A stretch of DNA of 64,000 nt, taken from NCBI GenBank assembly GCA_022432975.1, contig CM039508.1:26547999-26611998 (forward strand), read 5' to 3'. A program made the position numbers and the translations under genes. Each line of letters opens with the position of its first letter. Within the stretch, counting starts at the first letter, position 1. This DNA is from Begonia masoniana. Taxonomy: Eukaryota; Streptophyta; Magnoliopsida; Cucurbitales; Begoniaceae. This document shows positions 1 through 11,272 of this stretch, one piece after another. The notes under the pieces were generated by a model that had not been told where the DNA came from, did no database searches, and worked only from the letters and a program-made list of their open reading frames with translations.

Positions 1-197
1 AGTAGAGTGATGTTATGATACGCGATGTATTATTCGCCCTTTTAGTATGTCACTCCTATATGAACCCATGTCTATGTATCATGTGCACGTTCTATATGAA
101 TAAGTTAAGAATATGAAATGTACATGTAAACATGATTAAGTGTGGAATGGGGTGAATTGGCCATGATTATGTTCACAAGATTTTTGTACGGTTCGCG

Positions 198-315
198 GAT
201 CCTCCCGCTAGTGGGGGCCGGGCTGGCAGGAAGACTCGCGAATCCTCCCGCTGGTGGGGGCCGGGCTGTTACTGCACGATTAGTTAGGGGATCCTCCCGC
301 TGGTGGGGCCCGGAC
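198..315. repeat. Three imperfect copies of a GC-rich 25-bp motif
   Basis: The motif GATCCTCCCGCTGGTGGGG, followed by CCGGGCT or CCGGACT, occurs at about 198, 241 and 290. Each copy can fold on itself (CCCGC/GTGGGG). The copies lie in an otherwise AT-rich LTR and appear specific to this LTR copy. Confidence 0.75.
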
Positions 316-959
316 TAATCGTTACTGTTATTGTCCGTTTGGACTACGATTATGATTCCCTTGCCCCTTTCTCCCTGGGTCCTCCCTTAATTCATGCCAA
401 GTAAAAGATGAGTAAGAGTATGATTACGAACACAAATATGATTCTGTGATGTATGCATTCATGAGCTTTTATGTGTTTGTTGCACTCCTTACCAAGCATT
501 AGGCTTATAGTTTGAACCTTATGATGTAGGTGACGAGTTTGAAGGTGAGAACCTCAAACCGAATGACGAAGTTTAAGTTGAGTTGTTGGATGGTGCTCGT
601 GGCGAGATTTGTGGCTGGGCGGCATTTTGACCCGAAGGTGGTACTCTTAACAAGATTGGTAAAAGTTTACGCTATAGAAGTTTAAGTAAAAGCATTTCGT
701 AGGATTCTCATGTGATGACTAGTATTGGGATGATTGGTATCTTTTCTTGTTGGTTTTAAAGATGATTTTATGACTAAGGGGTTTTCCCACGTTCTGACTT
801 CCGCTACGGTTTACTCGTTTATTCACGTATGATTTTCAATGATGGATAGTTTTAGGGTTTAAAGTCTCTTGATTGAATGATTTAAATTGGGTACTGATTG
901 ATGAATTTAGAAGAAGTTTTGTTGGATTAACGTATGTTTGATTGGCGTGGGAAGAATGC

Positions 960-1190
960 AGGAACCAGAGAGGTTGCCGATCGATCGGCCAAGGGGGCGA
1001 TCGATCGGCATAAATGTTTTGGTGAAATATTGATTCCAGGGAGGTTGCCAAACGATCGGTAGAATTGGTGATCAATCGGTAAAATTGTTTTAAAGGGGGC
1101 AATCGATTGCTCAAGGAACGAGCGATCGATCGGCTAGGCATATTTTGGAGGGGCGATCGATCGCTCAAAGGTTGGGCGATCGATCGGCTT
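960..1190. repeat. Cluster of GATCGATC palindromes in LTR
   Basis: Several copies of CGATCGATCGG and GCGATCGATCGCTC lie within 230 bp, in mixed forms such as GCCGATCGATCGGCC. The same cluster occurs in both E2 LTRs (37283-37500 and 43836-44056), and a shorter one is in the E1 LTRs. Confidence 0.8.
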
Positions 1191-1474
1191 TCTTGTGTAC
1201 CCAAATTACCCCTCCTCTTTTCTTTTAAAACTGAGTTTATCCTCCTCCAAATTCCCTCTTTAGATTTTATAAATGTTTTAAGAAGTTTTCAAGTGGTTCC
1301 AAATAAGTTTTGCATATGGACTTCAAACGTTTTAGCATGATCCTTCCGAATAGATTTTCTTTATGTTGCAAAGAAAAAAAAATACAAGTCACGAATAGGA
1401 ATACGTCCATGACTATGTAAGTCGCGGCCCGTTGGGTTTTGGGTCGTAACATTGCACATAGGGTTTCTTTCTTA

Positions 1475-1479
1475 GTAAG
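1475..1479. repeat. Left target-site duplication of E1 (GTAAG)
   Basis: GTAAG directly precedes the E1 LTR start TGTGACGACC and is repeated at 10203-10207 directly after the other LTR end. Joining the two flanks restores the interrupted gag reading frame on the minus strand. Confidence 0.93.
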
Positions 1480-3759
1480 TGTGACGACCCTCACACTGTA
1501 CCTAATTTCCCTGTACGAAATTTTTCTTTTCCTTTTATACTTAGCGTTTAAGTGGAAAACAATTTAATAAAACGTTTAAAACAATTACAAAACAATTATT
1601 TAAACCAACATTAAAATCAACTTAATAACTAACAGAATACTCGGCCAAGGAGGGACGGGCAAGAGAGTCAAAACTGAAAAAGACAAGAGGGCCGATCGAT
1701 CGACCCTTCAATGGGCGATCGATCTCCTTCAATTGGCCGCTCATTTTCTCCCTTCTTTCTTCCAACTTTTACACACTCCAATCACACCCAAACACATTCA
1801 CACTTTACACTTTGCACATCTTTCCCTTCATTAACTTACTTTTAAGCATATCTCGTAACAATACTTCAACTCCCATACAGCCCTCACTCCACTAAATCAC
1901 CCAAAAACCGACTCAAAACACATTTAAAACATAACTCGAATTCATAAAAACGAACTGCGTGGTTCGGTTTAAAAACTAAACAATTCCTCTTGTTTCAAAG
2001 AAAATACCAAGCAGTTCCATATCATTCAAATAACTAATTTAACAAAATGCCTTATAAAACAGTTAGCCAACACATTTGTACATCAATCTATCAGCTAACC
2101 AGAACCAAACATCCTAATATATTCAACTATATAGTTTAATCTAACTAACTCATCATTACCCAAAACCTCTCAATACCTTTACTTACATCCCCACGGGTCA
2201 AAATGCGCACCGACTGCTCAGCACACTCCCACGGGCCATCTTTCTTCAACTGATCATTCCTCGGGTGGAGGGATCTCGTAGTCACCTGTATCAGGATCAC
2301 CTACACCATACAGACACACTATGAGATAAAAACCTCAGTAAGCTCTACGTAAATGCAATGCGTGCTGTGCATATGAGTTCAGAAATCATGCAGCATTTTC
2401 TTTATCTTTACTCTGTGGGTGTCACCGAGATCTCAGCCTCCTAACCGGAGAGAGCACATCCAGCGGTCGGACTACTTTTTCCAGCTAGAAGAGGGGGGTA
2501 CACGCTTACAACGCGTACAACCGTGCCTGAGCCCCATCTCGCGTGACCTATAACTGTATGAGTATGTGTTAAATGCGGTACTGTGACAGACCCCTTCGTG
2601 CCTACACAATAGATCAATAGCCCCTCTCCAGGCCGCATTACCATTTTCTTTAAAACATCGTGCGGAAATTCATTTTCTATGTTCTTTTAAAACACGTGAT
2701 GCGTGAACAGTTCAATATGCCATAAAGTAAACATACATACGGAGCATACCATCAAAACGCTAACAATATCATCAAAACACAACATCAACCTATAAAACAA
2801 TCGAACCCTAACTACCCAACCAAAGCGATTAAATAAACACGTCACCAAAATTCCTCGAGACGACCTCGACGTACGGTGTAGGCCAATCGGCCAGAGAAGA
2901 TCACGAGAACTTACCTGTCTTCTGTAGCTCGCTGGGTTTGGCACCTCACGTCACCTATGGCTCGACCTATGACAAACATTCAAGCTTCATTAAATCACGC
3001 TTACATTCACCAATTTACTCTCAAACTACTATTTCTAGCCTAATCCAACTAAAACCTAACTAAACGGCCACTAATTTGGGTTCGGTAAAAACCGACCCGA
3101 AACTTCAAACGCGCGTAATTTTCACGTCGGTTATCGGAATCGAACGATTCCAGCGGCCACGTACTCCTCTAATAACCTATTTTAACCTGCCAAAAGAAAT
3201 TTCAAAACAAACGACCGTGGCTAGGTCAAATCAGGCAAAACCCGAACTGCCCTAACCTGAGAAATTTCCCCATTTTGATTTTTCCATCAATTCTCACCCG
3301 ATTCCTCACCAATCAATCTCCCTCATACCTAATTAACATAAACTAACCAAAATTCAGAGGCTACTCACAGAAAACCCGAAATGCCCTAATCGGGCTTATT
3401 GAATTTTGCCCAAATTGGGCTCCTCACGGCCAGGCGACTAAAGCCGGCCTAATGTCTGGCAATCCCGAGCCAAGACCACCCAAAAACGGCCGGTGATCGG
3501 AGCCAAAACAAGCTCGTCACCCCCGGCCACGACCAAACCGAAAACAGGGCAAGAATAGGGCTCACCGTTCGGTTTGTGCCCGGAGACAAGCCGGAGTCTG
3601 CTAGTCGCCGTCGTCTGGCCGGAAAACCACAGAAATTGGCGGTGAACGGCCGTCGATCGCTCACCCTCGCCTCTCTCCTTCGCTGCCTTACCTTCGGCGT
3701 TCGCGAATGAAAGAATTGCTTCGGCCATTCTGTCGTTTTATCATATATATATATTTTTA

Positions 3760-3799
<40 letters not shown>

Positions 3800-4006
3800 C
3801 TATTCCTTATTAAACATTAATTTTTGCCCTCCCGTATTTTCGGCCATTTCGAAATTTCGCTAAATCACGTATATCTCCTAAAATCTATACAAATCATTAG
3901 GATTCTAATAACACTTTCTGCTTGCAAAACGGAATTAATTCGACATATGTATAAAAATGCCATTATATTATGGAATTATAAAGATCCCGTAAAACCGGGC
4001 GTTACA
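1480..4006 (-). repeat. 3' LTR of E1 (2527 bp)
   Basis: This is a direct repeat of 7680-10202 with scattered substitutions and small indels. On the minus strand it starts TGTAACGCCCGG at 4006 and ends GGGTCGTCACA at 1480. It holds a GATCGATC palindrome pair near 1690-1730 and an (AAT)n run at 3760-3798. The gene-like ORFs inside (for example 2441-2644 and 3438-3728, minus) recur in the other LTR copy only because the LTR itself is duplicated. Confidence 0.93.
3760..3798. repeat. (AAT)n microsatellite in E1 LTR
   Basis: About 13 uninterrupted ATA/AAT units. The equivalent run in the other LTR (about 9958-9993) is interrupted by an ATT variant and differs in length, as expected for independent slippage after insertion. 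Confidence 0.9.
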
Positions 4007-7000
4007 TTCAATCCACCTTAATTAAAATTTTGTCCTCAAAATTTGACTTAGCTTGCAGTATTTGGCATTACTGTCTCATGTCTTGCGGCCTTATACTATG
4101 ATTTACAATCGCTCCGTTCTTTTCAAGTCACCTTTCTCCAACCCTCTAAAATTCTGAACTCCCACACAAGGGCTTCGATTCTAGCCCATACTTAGGGTCA
4201 ATCTCCATGGTTCTAAACCAAAATCCCTAAAACCAAATGACGCATCGTTAACCTCCTAACCATGTCTTCTGCGTTTGATTTAATTAACTAAGTCTTCGGT
4301 TGTGCACCACGTGCTAGTAATCCTCACGTCTCAAATTTTAATAACCCAACTGCACTGATATGCACGTAAATAATTTACACACGTTAGTTTCACTTAATCG
4401 TCCATAAGTTAAACTTCCTTACTCTTCTGACTTGGCCTTATGTTCAGGCTTCCCCGATCTAAGCCTAATTCAAGTCCTCAATTTCCTAACGAAGTAACCT
4501 CAAAATCTTCTCCCATCGAAGTTTCTCTCAGCTATTACTTTATATCGCATCTGCGTCCAAATTTCCTAACATCAGTTAGATCGAATATCATCTAAAAATC
4601 CCTTCCAACTCTTGGGCTGTAATCCAAACTTAAACATAGTTTCATCAACTCTGTCTCTAGTCGGGATGCACACCAACTCAATTTTTATATTAACTTCGTA
4701 ATCGTATTCCTCACTTTTAATTGGCCTACACGTGTCCTTGCTTACGCATCGAGTCTTACAAAATTTCCTAAGTCCTCAATCGAGCGATCTCTAACTGGGT
4801 ACTCGACACATAACGTCTCAAGCACGTGTTGGTTTGCATTTAGTCACCCAAAACGTTAAACTCACTCTAACTTATTAATTGGTCTCTACTAAAGATTGTC
4901 TCTTATCCTCAATCCTCGAAATAACATCAACTTCCACTGTCATTTGGGTTGACTACCGTTCAAGGATTCCTAACAACATCCAGCTTGTAATCCAAACTCC
5001 CCTTTATTTAACTTAAATTCCTCGAATTGAGTTCGTTTAGTTCCTTATGCACTTAGCCACTTTACGCCCTCAAAGCCTTCTTAAGTTACTTACTCCAACG
5101 TTAAATCTCAACTACCCTACGACCTTATCCATCTATCGGGTATAACAATTTCTATATATATATATTTATTGGAGCTGTAAACTAAATTCGTGTATAAGTT
5201 CATTAGCCTTAACCTTGGTCACTACTACAACCATCCGAGTCTACATTTTTCTAGTAATGCTCCCGTATAACTTCTGCGTCAATAGTATCCAAATTATACC
5301 CTTCTTTGGACACTTCACGGGTCTTAATAACTATTTCTATGTGAGCTTCTCAACTAGAATTCTATTCTCTATGTTTCGCAAGGTATCCCATCAATGATAT
5401 CCTACTTCACATTCTTCCTCGGGTAACTCACCAACCCCGATCCCTTTTCTGATGCGGTTCTCATAACTTAACTCTTTCCATCGTTATTTTTCGCTAACTA
5501 TATCCCCAAAATACATTCAAGGCCTCAACAGGTTTAACTGAGAGCTTAAGTTGCTACTATCTTAAGACCAATGCTCACTTGTAAGTTAGATCCTATAAAT
5601 CTCACATTTCATTCTACGTCACGTTAAGGAGTTCCTTCATTATGTTCTAACCGAAACGTTTATTCTATCTTCAATGTGCTTATTCGTCTAACTTAACTCC
5701 CCGTTAACCTTGAGCACAGTCAAGTCCCTAAGTCTCGTTATGAATTTGTTCTAAACTATTCATTCTAGCTTTGAGTTATCTATGTACCCATTGGGCTCGA
5801 CTTGTCAAATACGAGTCAAACCACTGAGAATCATCATTTTACTTAGGTTTACTTAAATGGTTTCTATGAAAATCGTCATTCTCTTTATTCTAGCTTCAAA
5901 TCTTAACCTCTCATTGAATCTGACAATATCCTTCACCTATCCCTAATATTGCACGAGGATTACCTTGACGTTAATGAATGACCTTACCCTGTTTCGTTCC
6001 TCCTAGTCGGCTCAGAATATTCTACTTTGTTCACGTGCAACGATCTATCCTCCGATCTTCTTGTTAGCAAACTTGTTGTAGATAAGTTTACGCCCTCGAC
6101 CCGAAGCTTATTTGGTTCTCCAAATCTTAAAACATCTTTTTCTTAATGATAACCTTCCTAGTTCCTCAAACACTAATGCTTCTACCTTCATCCTGGAGGT
6201 AGCCTCATGTTTGTGGCTCTTAACTTAAATTGTACCAACTATAGATTCACAACTTAACTCCTATATCTTTTGCTTCATAATCTAATCAAGCAACACTAAT
6301 TGTCTGACGTGTCCCTAACTCGTCGATTATTCTTAACTTCTCCAAGTCTCCCCCTTACAGTGTGTCGATCAAAGTCTTTTTACGAGCTGACAATTGTCCT
6401 TTATTTGTCAGTCTCCTAGGACGACACTTATTTCCTAGAGAATGACCAATTTCAGTAATCCCGAGTATCACTTGCATATTACTTTTCATATAACTCTAAC
6501 CCTTTATTGTCTCGAATTCGTTAACCTTCCAACTCCGAGTAATTACCCTTATTATTATTATTATTATCATCGATATAGGTTGATATGCATACCCCGATGC
6601 AATCGCTTAGATCTCACATCACGATTTTTGCATTGATTCATTACGTCCTCCGAATCACCGCGGAAATTGCTACTCCCCCTACCCTCTCATCAATTAATCT
6701 AGGTTTTAATTCTTGAACATCATTTTCATCTAGATACTTCCAGCTTCCTGTGGATCTAGGATTTAAATTTCTGCTAATTGTACGTACTAACGGTACCTCG
6801 ACAATCTAGAACATTCCCTAGTAAGTCTTATATCTAACTCCAAATTTCTCCTCGATTGATCATATTCTAAACCCTAAGGGTCTGTCAAGTAGGGTCTTGT
6901 TCTATTTATTTAAACCTTACATCCTATAAGTTGTACTCTTCTCTATTTTTTTTTTTTTTTAGCTTACTTCAACCTATCATACAATTATCATCTCCACAAC

Positions 7001-7046
7001 TTTATTCTATCCTACATCCCCACTCTAGTATTCTTCATTCCCTTAA
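4007..7046. other. E1 internal region with no recognisable coding domain
   Basis: Three kilobases of AT-rich sequence, with stops in all frames every few dozen codons. On the minus strand it ends with the motif TTTTGAGGACAAAATTTTAA just before the 3' LTR, the usual pre-LTR tail of Tekay elements. I searched by eye for RT (YRELN, FIDD), RNase H (DAS) and integrase (HPQTDGQ) motifs on both strands and found none. A poly-T run is at about 6944-6960. The region is either deeply decayed pol or unrelated filler, as in large retrotransposon derivatives. Confidence 0.6.
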
Positions 7047-7513
7047 TTATCGAAATAAAACTATACCTGGAACAACTGATGGTTGGCCGTTATCCTCGTC
7101 TTTGTTCTGGGCAGTTATCCTCGATGTAACCTTCTTCTTATCCCTACCAGGTCTCGGGTACTCCTTGACGTAATGACCAATCACTCCAAAGCACCTTTCT
7201 GTGCCTAATCTACAATTGCCATAGTGTTCCTTCTGGCATTCAGGACACAGAGGTCTCCGAGAAGTTCCTCGTACGCGCTTTCGTCGGCTTTGTTTGATTT
7301 CTTCCTTGCCCACCCTCTTCGTGCCGTGGTCATTGGAGTGACTAATCCTTGGATCCTAGGTTTTTCTCGGTTCGTCAACATCTCAAGCTGACGAGATTGT
7401 CTATCTATAAGCTGCGCTTGTCGGTCAACGAGTTGGGATTGTTGGGCAATGAAATCCTTAAGGTGATCTATCGTAGCGTCTCGGTCGTCTCGATCATTAT
7501 CTCGACGCACCAT
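7047..7513 (-). pseudogene. E1 gag remnant with internal deletion
   Basis: Two overlapping minus-strand frames. The first (7513 to 7205) begins MVRRDNDRDDRDATIDHLK and continues with repeats of Q-x-x-LIDRQ, like the N-terminal leader of Tekay gag. The second (7313 to 7047) has CPECQKEHYGNC, RCFGVIGHYVKEYP and QPSVVPG, matching the pre-knuckle, zinc knuckle and start of protease in E6 (20637-20830). The capsid core between these parts is missing, so the gag has been shortened by an internal deletion and frameshift. The zinc knuckle has lost its second Cys and its last Cys (now V and Y), so it is unlikely to bind zinc. Confidence 0.75.
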
Positions 7514-7663
7514 ATCTATAAATAACTCCTATAAAAGTTAAAACAATTAATCCTAAGAAACTAAATTCAAAGAAAGCAATAAACATACTTACAATTGATG
7601 AAGGATGTCCGCGTAGTGGCTGTGCAATCGAGCAGTCTACAGAACCGATTTTAAAACCCGGGG

Positions 7664-7675
7664 CCTCTGATACCA
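7664..7675 (-). other. Primer-binding site of E1 (initiator tRNA-Met)
   Basis: The minus strand reads TGGTATCAGAGG four bases after the 5' LTR end at 7680. This is the usual complement to the 3' end of plant initiator tRNA-Met and fixes the minus-strand polarity of E1. Confidence 0.92.
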
Positions 7676-7679
7676 TAAT

Positions 7680-10202
7680 TGTGACGACCCTCACACTGTA
7701 CCCAATTTCCCGTACGAAATTTTTCTTTTCCTTTTATACTTAGCGTTTAAGTGGAAAACAATTTAATAAAACATTTAAAACAATTACAAAACAATTATTC
7801 AAACCAACATTAAAATCAACTTAATAACTAACAGAACACTCGGCCAAGGAAGGAGGGGCAATAGAGTCAAAACAGAAAAAGACAAGAGGGCCGATCGATC
7901 GACCCTTCAATGGGCGATCGATCTCCCTCAAATGGCCGCTCATTTTCTCCCTTCTTTCTTCCAACTTTTACACACTCCAATCACACTCAAACACATTCAC
8001 ACTTTACACTTTGCACATCTTTCCCTTTATTAACTTACTTTTAAGCATATCTCGTAACAATACTTCAACTCCCCTACAGCCCTCACTCCACTAAATCACC
8101 CAAAAACCGACTCAAAACACATTTAAAACATAACTTGAATTCATAAAAACGAACTGCGTGGTTCGGTTTAAAAACTAAACAATTCCTCCTGTTTCAAAGA
8201 AAATACCAAGCAGTTCCATATCATTCGAATAACTAATTTAACAAAACGCCTTATAAAACAGTTAGCCAACAAATCTGTACATCAATCTATCAGCTAACCA
8301 GAACCAAACATCCTAATATGTTCAACTATACAGTTTCATCTAACTAACCCATCATTACCCAAAACTTCTCAATACCTTTACTTACATCCCCACGGGTCAA
8401 AATGAGCACCGACTGCTCAGCACACTCCCACCGGCCATCTTTCTTCAACTGATCATTCCTCGGGTGGAGGGATCTCGTAGTCACCTGTATCAGGATCACC
8501 TACACCATACAGACACACTATGAGATAAAAACCTCAGTAAGCTCTACGTAAATGCAATGCGTGCTGTGCATATGAGTTCAGAAATAATGCAGCATTTTCT
8601 TTATCTTTACTCTGTGGGTGTCACCGAGATCTCAGCCTCCTAACCGGAGAAAGCACTTCCAGCGGTCGGATTACTCTTTCCAGCTAGAAGAGGGGGGTAC
8701 ACGCTTACAATGCGTACAGCCGTGCCTGAGCCCCATCTCGCGTGACCTATAACTGTATGAGTATGTGTTAAATGCGGTACTGTGACAGATCCCTTCGTGC
8801 CTACACAATAGATCAATAGCCCCTCTCCAGGCCGCATTACCATTTTCTTTAAAACATCGTGCGGAAATTCATTTTCTATGTTCTTTTAAAACACGTGATG
8901 CGTGAACAGTTCAATATGACATAAAGTAAACATACATACGGAGCATACCATCAAAACGCTAACAATACCATCAAAACACAACATCAACCTATAAAACAAT
9001 CGAACCCTAACTACCCAACCAAAGCGATTAAATAAACACGTCACCAAAATTCCTCGAGACGACCTCGACGTACGGTGTAGGCCAATCGGCCAGAGAAGAT
9101 CACGAGAACTTACCTGTCTTCTGTAGCTCGCTGGGTTTGGCACCTCACGTCACCTATGGCTTGACCTATGAAAAACATTCAATCTTCATTAAATCACGCT
9201 TACATTCACCAATTTACTCTCAAACTACTATTTCTAGCCTAATCCAACTAAAACCTAACTAAACGGCCACTAATTTGGGTTCGGTAAAAACCGACCCGAA
9301 ACTTCAAACGCGCGTAATTTTCACGTCGGTTATCGGAATCGAACGATTCCAGCGGCCACGTACGCCTCTAATAACCTATTTTAACCTGCCAAAAGGAATT
9401 TCAAAACAAACGACCGTGGCTAGGTCAAATCAGGCAAAACCCGAACTGCCCTAACCCGGGAAATTTCCCCATTTCGATTTTTCCATCGATTCTCACCCGA
9501 TTCCTCACCAATCAATCCCCCTCATACCTAATTAACATAAACTAACCAAAATTCAGAGGCTACTCACAGAAAACCCGAAATGCGCTAATCGGGCTTATTG
9601 AATTTCGCCCAAATTGGGCTCCTCACGGCCAGACGACTAAAGCCGGCCTAATATCCGGCAATCCCGAGCCAAGACCACCCAAAAACGGCCGGTGATCGGA
9701 GCCAAAACAAGCTCGTCACCCCCGGCCACGACCGAACCAAAAAGAGGGCAAGAATAGAGCTCATCATTCGGTTTGTGCGCGGAGACGGGCCGGAGTCTGC
9801 TCGTCGCCGTCGTCTGGCAGAAAAACCACAGAAATCGACGGTGAACGGCCGTCGATTGCTCGCCCTCGCCTCTCCCCTTTGCTGCCCTTCCTTCGGCGTT
9901 CGCGAAGGACAGAATGGCTTCGGCCATTCTGTCGTTTTATCATATATATTTTTTTTAAAATAATAATAATAATAATAATAATTATAATAATAAAACTATT
10001 CCTTATTAAACATTAATTTTTGCCCTCCCGTATTTTCGGCCATTTCGAAATTTCGCTAAATTACGTTTATCTCCTAAAATCCATACAAATCATTAGGATT
10101 CTAATAACACTTTCTGCTTGTAAAACGGACTTAATTCGACATATGTATAAAAATGCCATTATATTATGGAATTATAAAGATCCCGTAAAACCAGGCGTTA
10201 CA
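7680..10202 (-). repeat. 5' LTR of E1 (2523 bp)
   Basis: The partner of 1480-4006. It starts on the minus strand with TGTAACGCCTGG at 10202 and ends GTCGTCACA at 7680. The (AAT)n tract and several single-base differences distinguish it from the left copy, so the insertion is not brand new. Confidence 0.93.
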
Positions 10203-10207
10203 GTAAG
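10203..10207. repeat. Right target-site duplication of E1 (GTAAG)
   Basis: Matches GTAAG at 1475-1479. Confidence 0.93.
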
Positions 10208-11272
10208 GGTCCCTTCCATCAACCTTCTTGTTTGCAAACTTGTTGTTAAAGAATTGACCTCACAATCCAAGCATTCTTTAACATGATCCATAACTCGAAA
10301 ATTTTCAATGCAATCGATTGGGGTAGAGGATTCTACACAATTTCCTTCTAGAATTTCCAACTGCTTATCACCCTCTTGCTCATCCGAGTCATAGTCCAAA
10401 TTTTCCTCCTTTTCCAAGACTTCATTCAATTCAAGTAATGGACCTTCCATGAGGTAGATAATTTCTTCTTCTAGGCCATGGGATCCTTCAATAATTTCAA
10501 CTTGAGTTGGGGCTAGGGGAATTGATGGCTCTACGAATTTCTTCTCTATAACTTCCACTCAATTATACACTTTTTGATCACAAGAGGCCTCAATGGGTTT
10601 GGACAACACTTCAAGATTATTCCTTATATTCAACAAACCTTCGTACAACTCATCCATTTTATTTTTGCTCAATTTAAGGCTTGGTGGATACTCATGGTTG
10701 GTCCTATTTCTTTCCCTCACTCTTTGGTTTTTGGCCCTTTTATTTGGCATGTATTCTTGAGGTGGTTTAGGATAGTAACAATGGACTTGCTCTTGTGGGC
10801 TTGGGGTAAATTCTTTTTCCAATAGTCTCTTCATTAACCTCCAAGTGCAAATTTTGTCATTCGTCCTTTCTTTTATCTTAATTTCTTTCCACCACAATCT
10901 AGCATCCACGGTGAGACTAGAAGCAGCTAGCTTGATTTTGCTTCTCTCCGAAATATCATTAAGCTCAAACAATTCCTCTACTCCTGCTATCCAATTATTG
11001 TAATCTTTTGAACGGCCATTAAAATTTGGTAAGAAATCATCATATGGTTCTACAATATCCAAATGGCTATAGGAAGTCCTTCGGTTCAGTTTAGGTTCAA
11101 AATTTGGTTCTCGGTTTGGTCGGTAATCAACTCTATACCTCATCCTCATTTCATCCCTTGAATGTCCCTCAAACTTGAATGTATATTCATGTCTAGGCTG
11201 AGGTCCAAAGTTGGGACGGCTAGGATAATACTCAGAAGAACTTTCCCTATACATTGTCATAGAAAACAGCAA
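10203..11272 (-). pseudogene. Gag of a gypsy element (E7), split by E1 and by a Tekay LTR
   Basis: Read on the minus strand from 11272, one frame runs leftward with a single in-frame stop at about 10557. Around residues 75-165 it has the retrotransposon gag capsid pattern: FLPNFNGRSKDYNNWI, ELFELNDISERSKIKLAASS, ARLWW, then MKRLLEKEF. The stretch after the stop is acidic (EVLEKEENLDYDSDEQE). The frame enters the E1 insertion at 10203 and resumes across the target duplication at 1479 down to 1452, where a Tekay LTR cuts it again; the rest lies outside the window. It belongs to the element whose LTR is at 13791-14627. The clade is not determined because no pol is visible. Confidence 0.8.

Larger units (their letters stand above)
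1..1451 (+). mobile_element. LTR of a Tekay-type Ty3/gypsy element, left end outside window
   Basis: The reverse complement of this stretch matches much of the E2 LTRs at 37009-39059 and 43559-45616: the sequence around the GATCGATC palindromes, the segment reading GACGAGTTTGAAGGTGAG, and the end CCCGTTGGGTTTTGGGTCGTAACA. It reads on the plus strand and ends at 1451. No primer-binding site follows, so it is either a 3' LTR of an element lying mostly outside the window or a solo LTR. It is inserted in a minus-strand gag gene whose codons resume at 1452-1479. It carries a small repeat at 198-315 that I did not find in the two E2 LTRs. Confidence 0.8.
1480..10202 (-). mobile_element. E1: large-LTR, pol-less Ty3/gypsy derivative
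   Basis: A complete insertion of 8.7 kb. Two direct LTRs of about 2.52 kb (1480-4006 and 7680-10202) flank a 3.67-kb internal region, with 5-bp target duplications GTAAG outside. It reads on the minus strand: the 5' LTR is on the right, and the tRNA-Met primer site lies at 7664-7675. The LTRs start TGTAACGCC and end GTCGTCACA. Internally only short gag remnants are visible next to the primer site; no RT, RNase H or integrase motif is seen in the remaining 3 kb. The gag tail (CPECQKEHYGNC and later QPSVVPG) resembles the Tekay gag of E6, so this is probably a non-autonomous relative of the Tekay group that needs proteins in trans. Confidence 0.92.

Noticed and set aside
10559..11272. Cellular gene with tyrosine-rich N-terminus
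   Set aside because: The ARLWW and KRLLEKEF blocks and the position after a primer site and leader identify it as retrotransposon gag.
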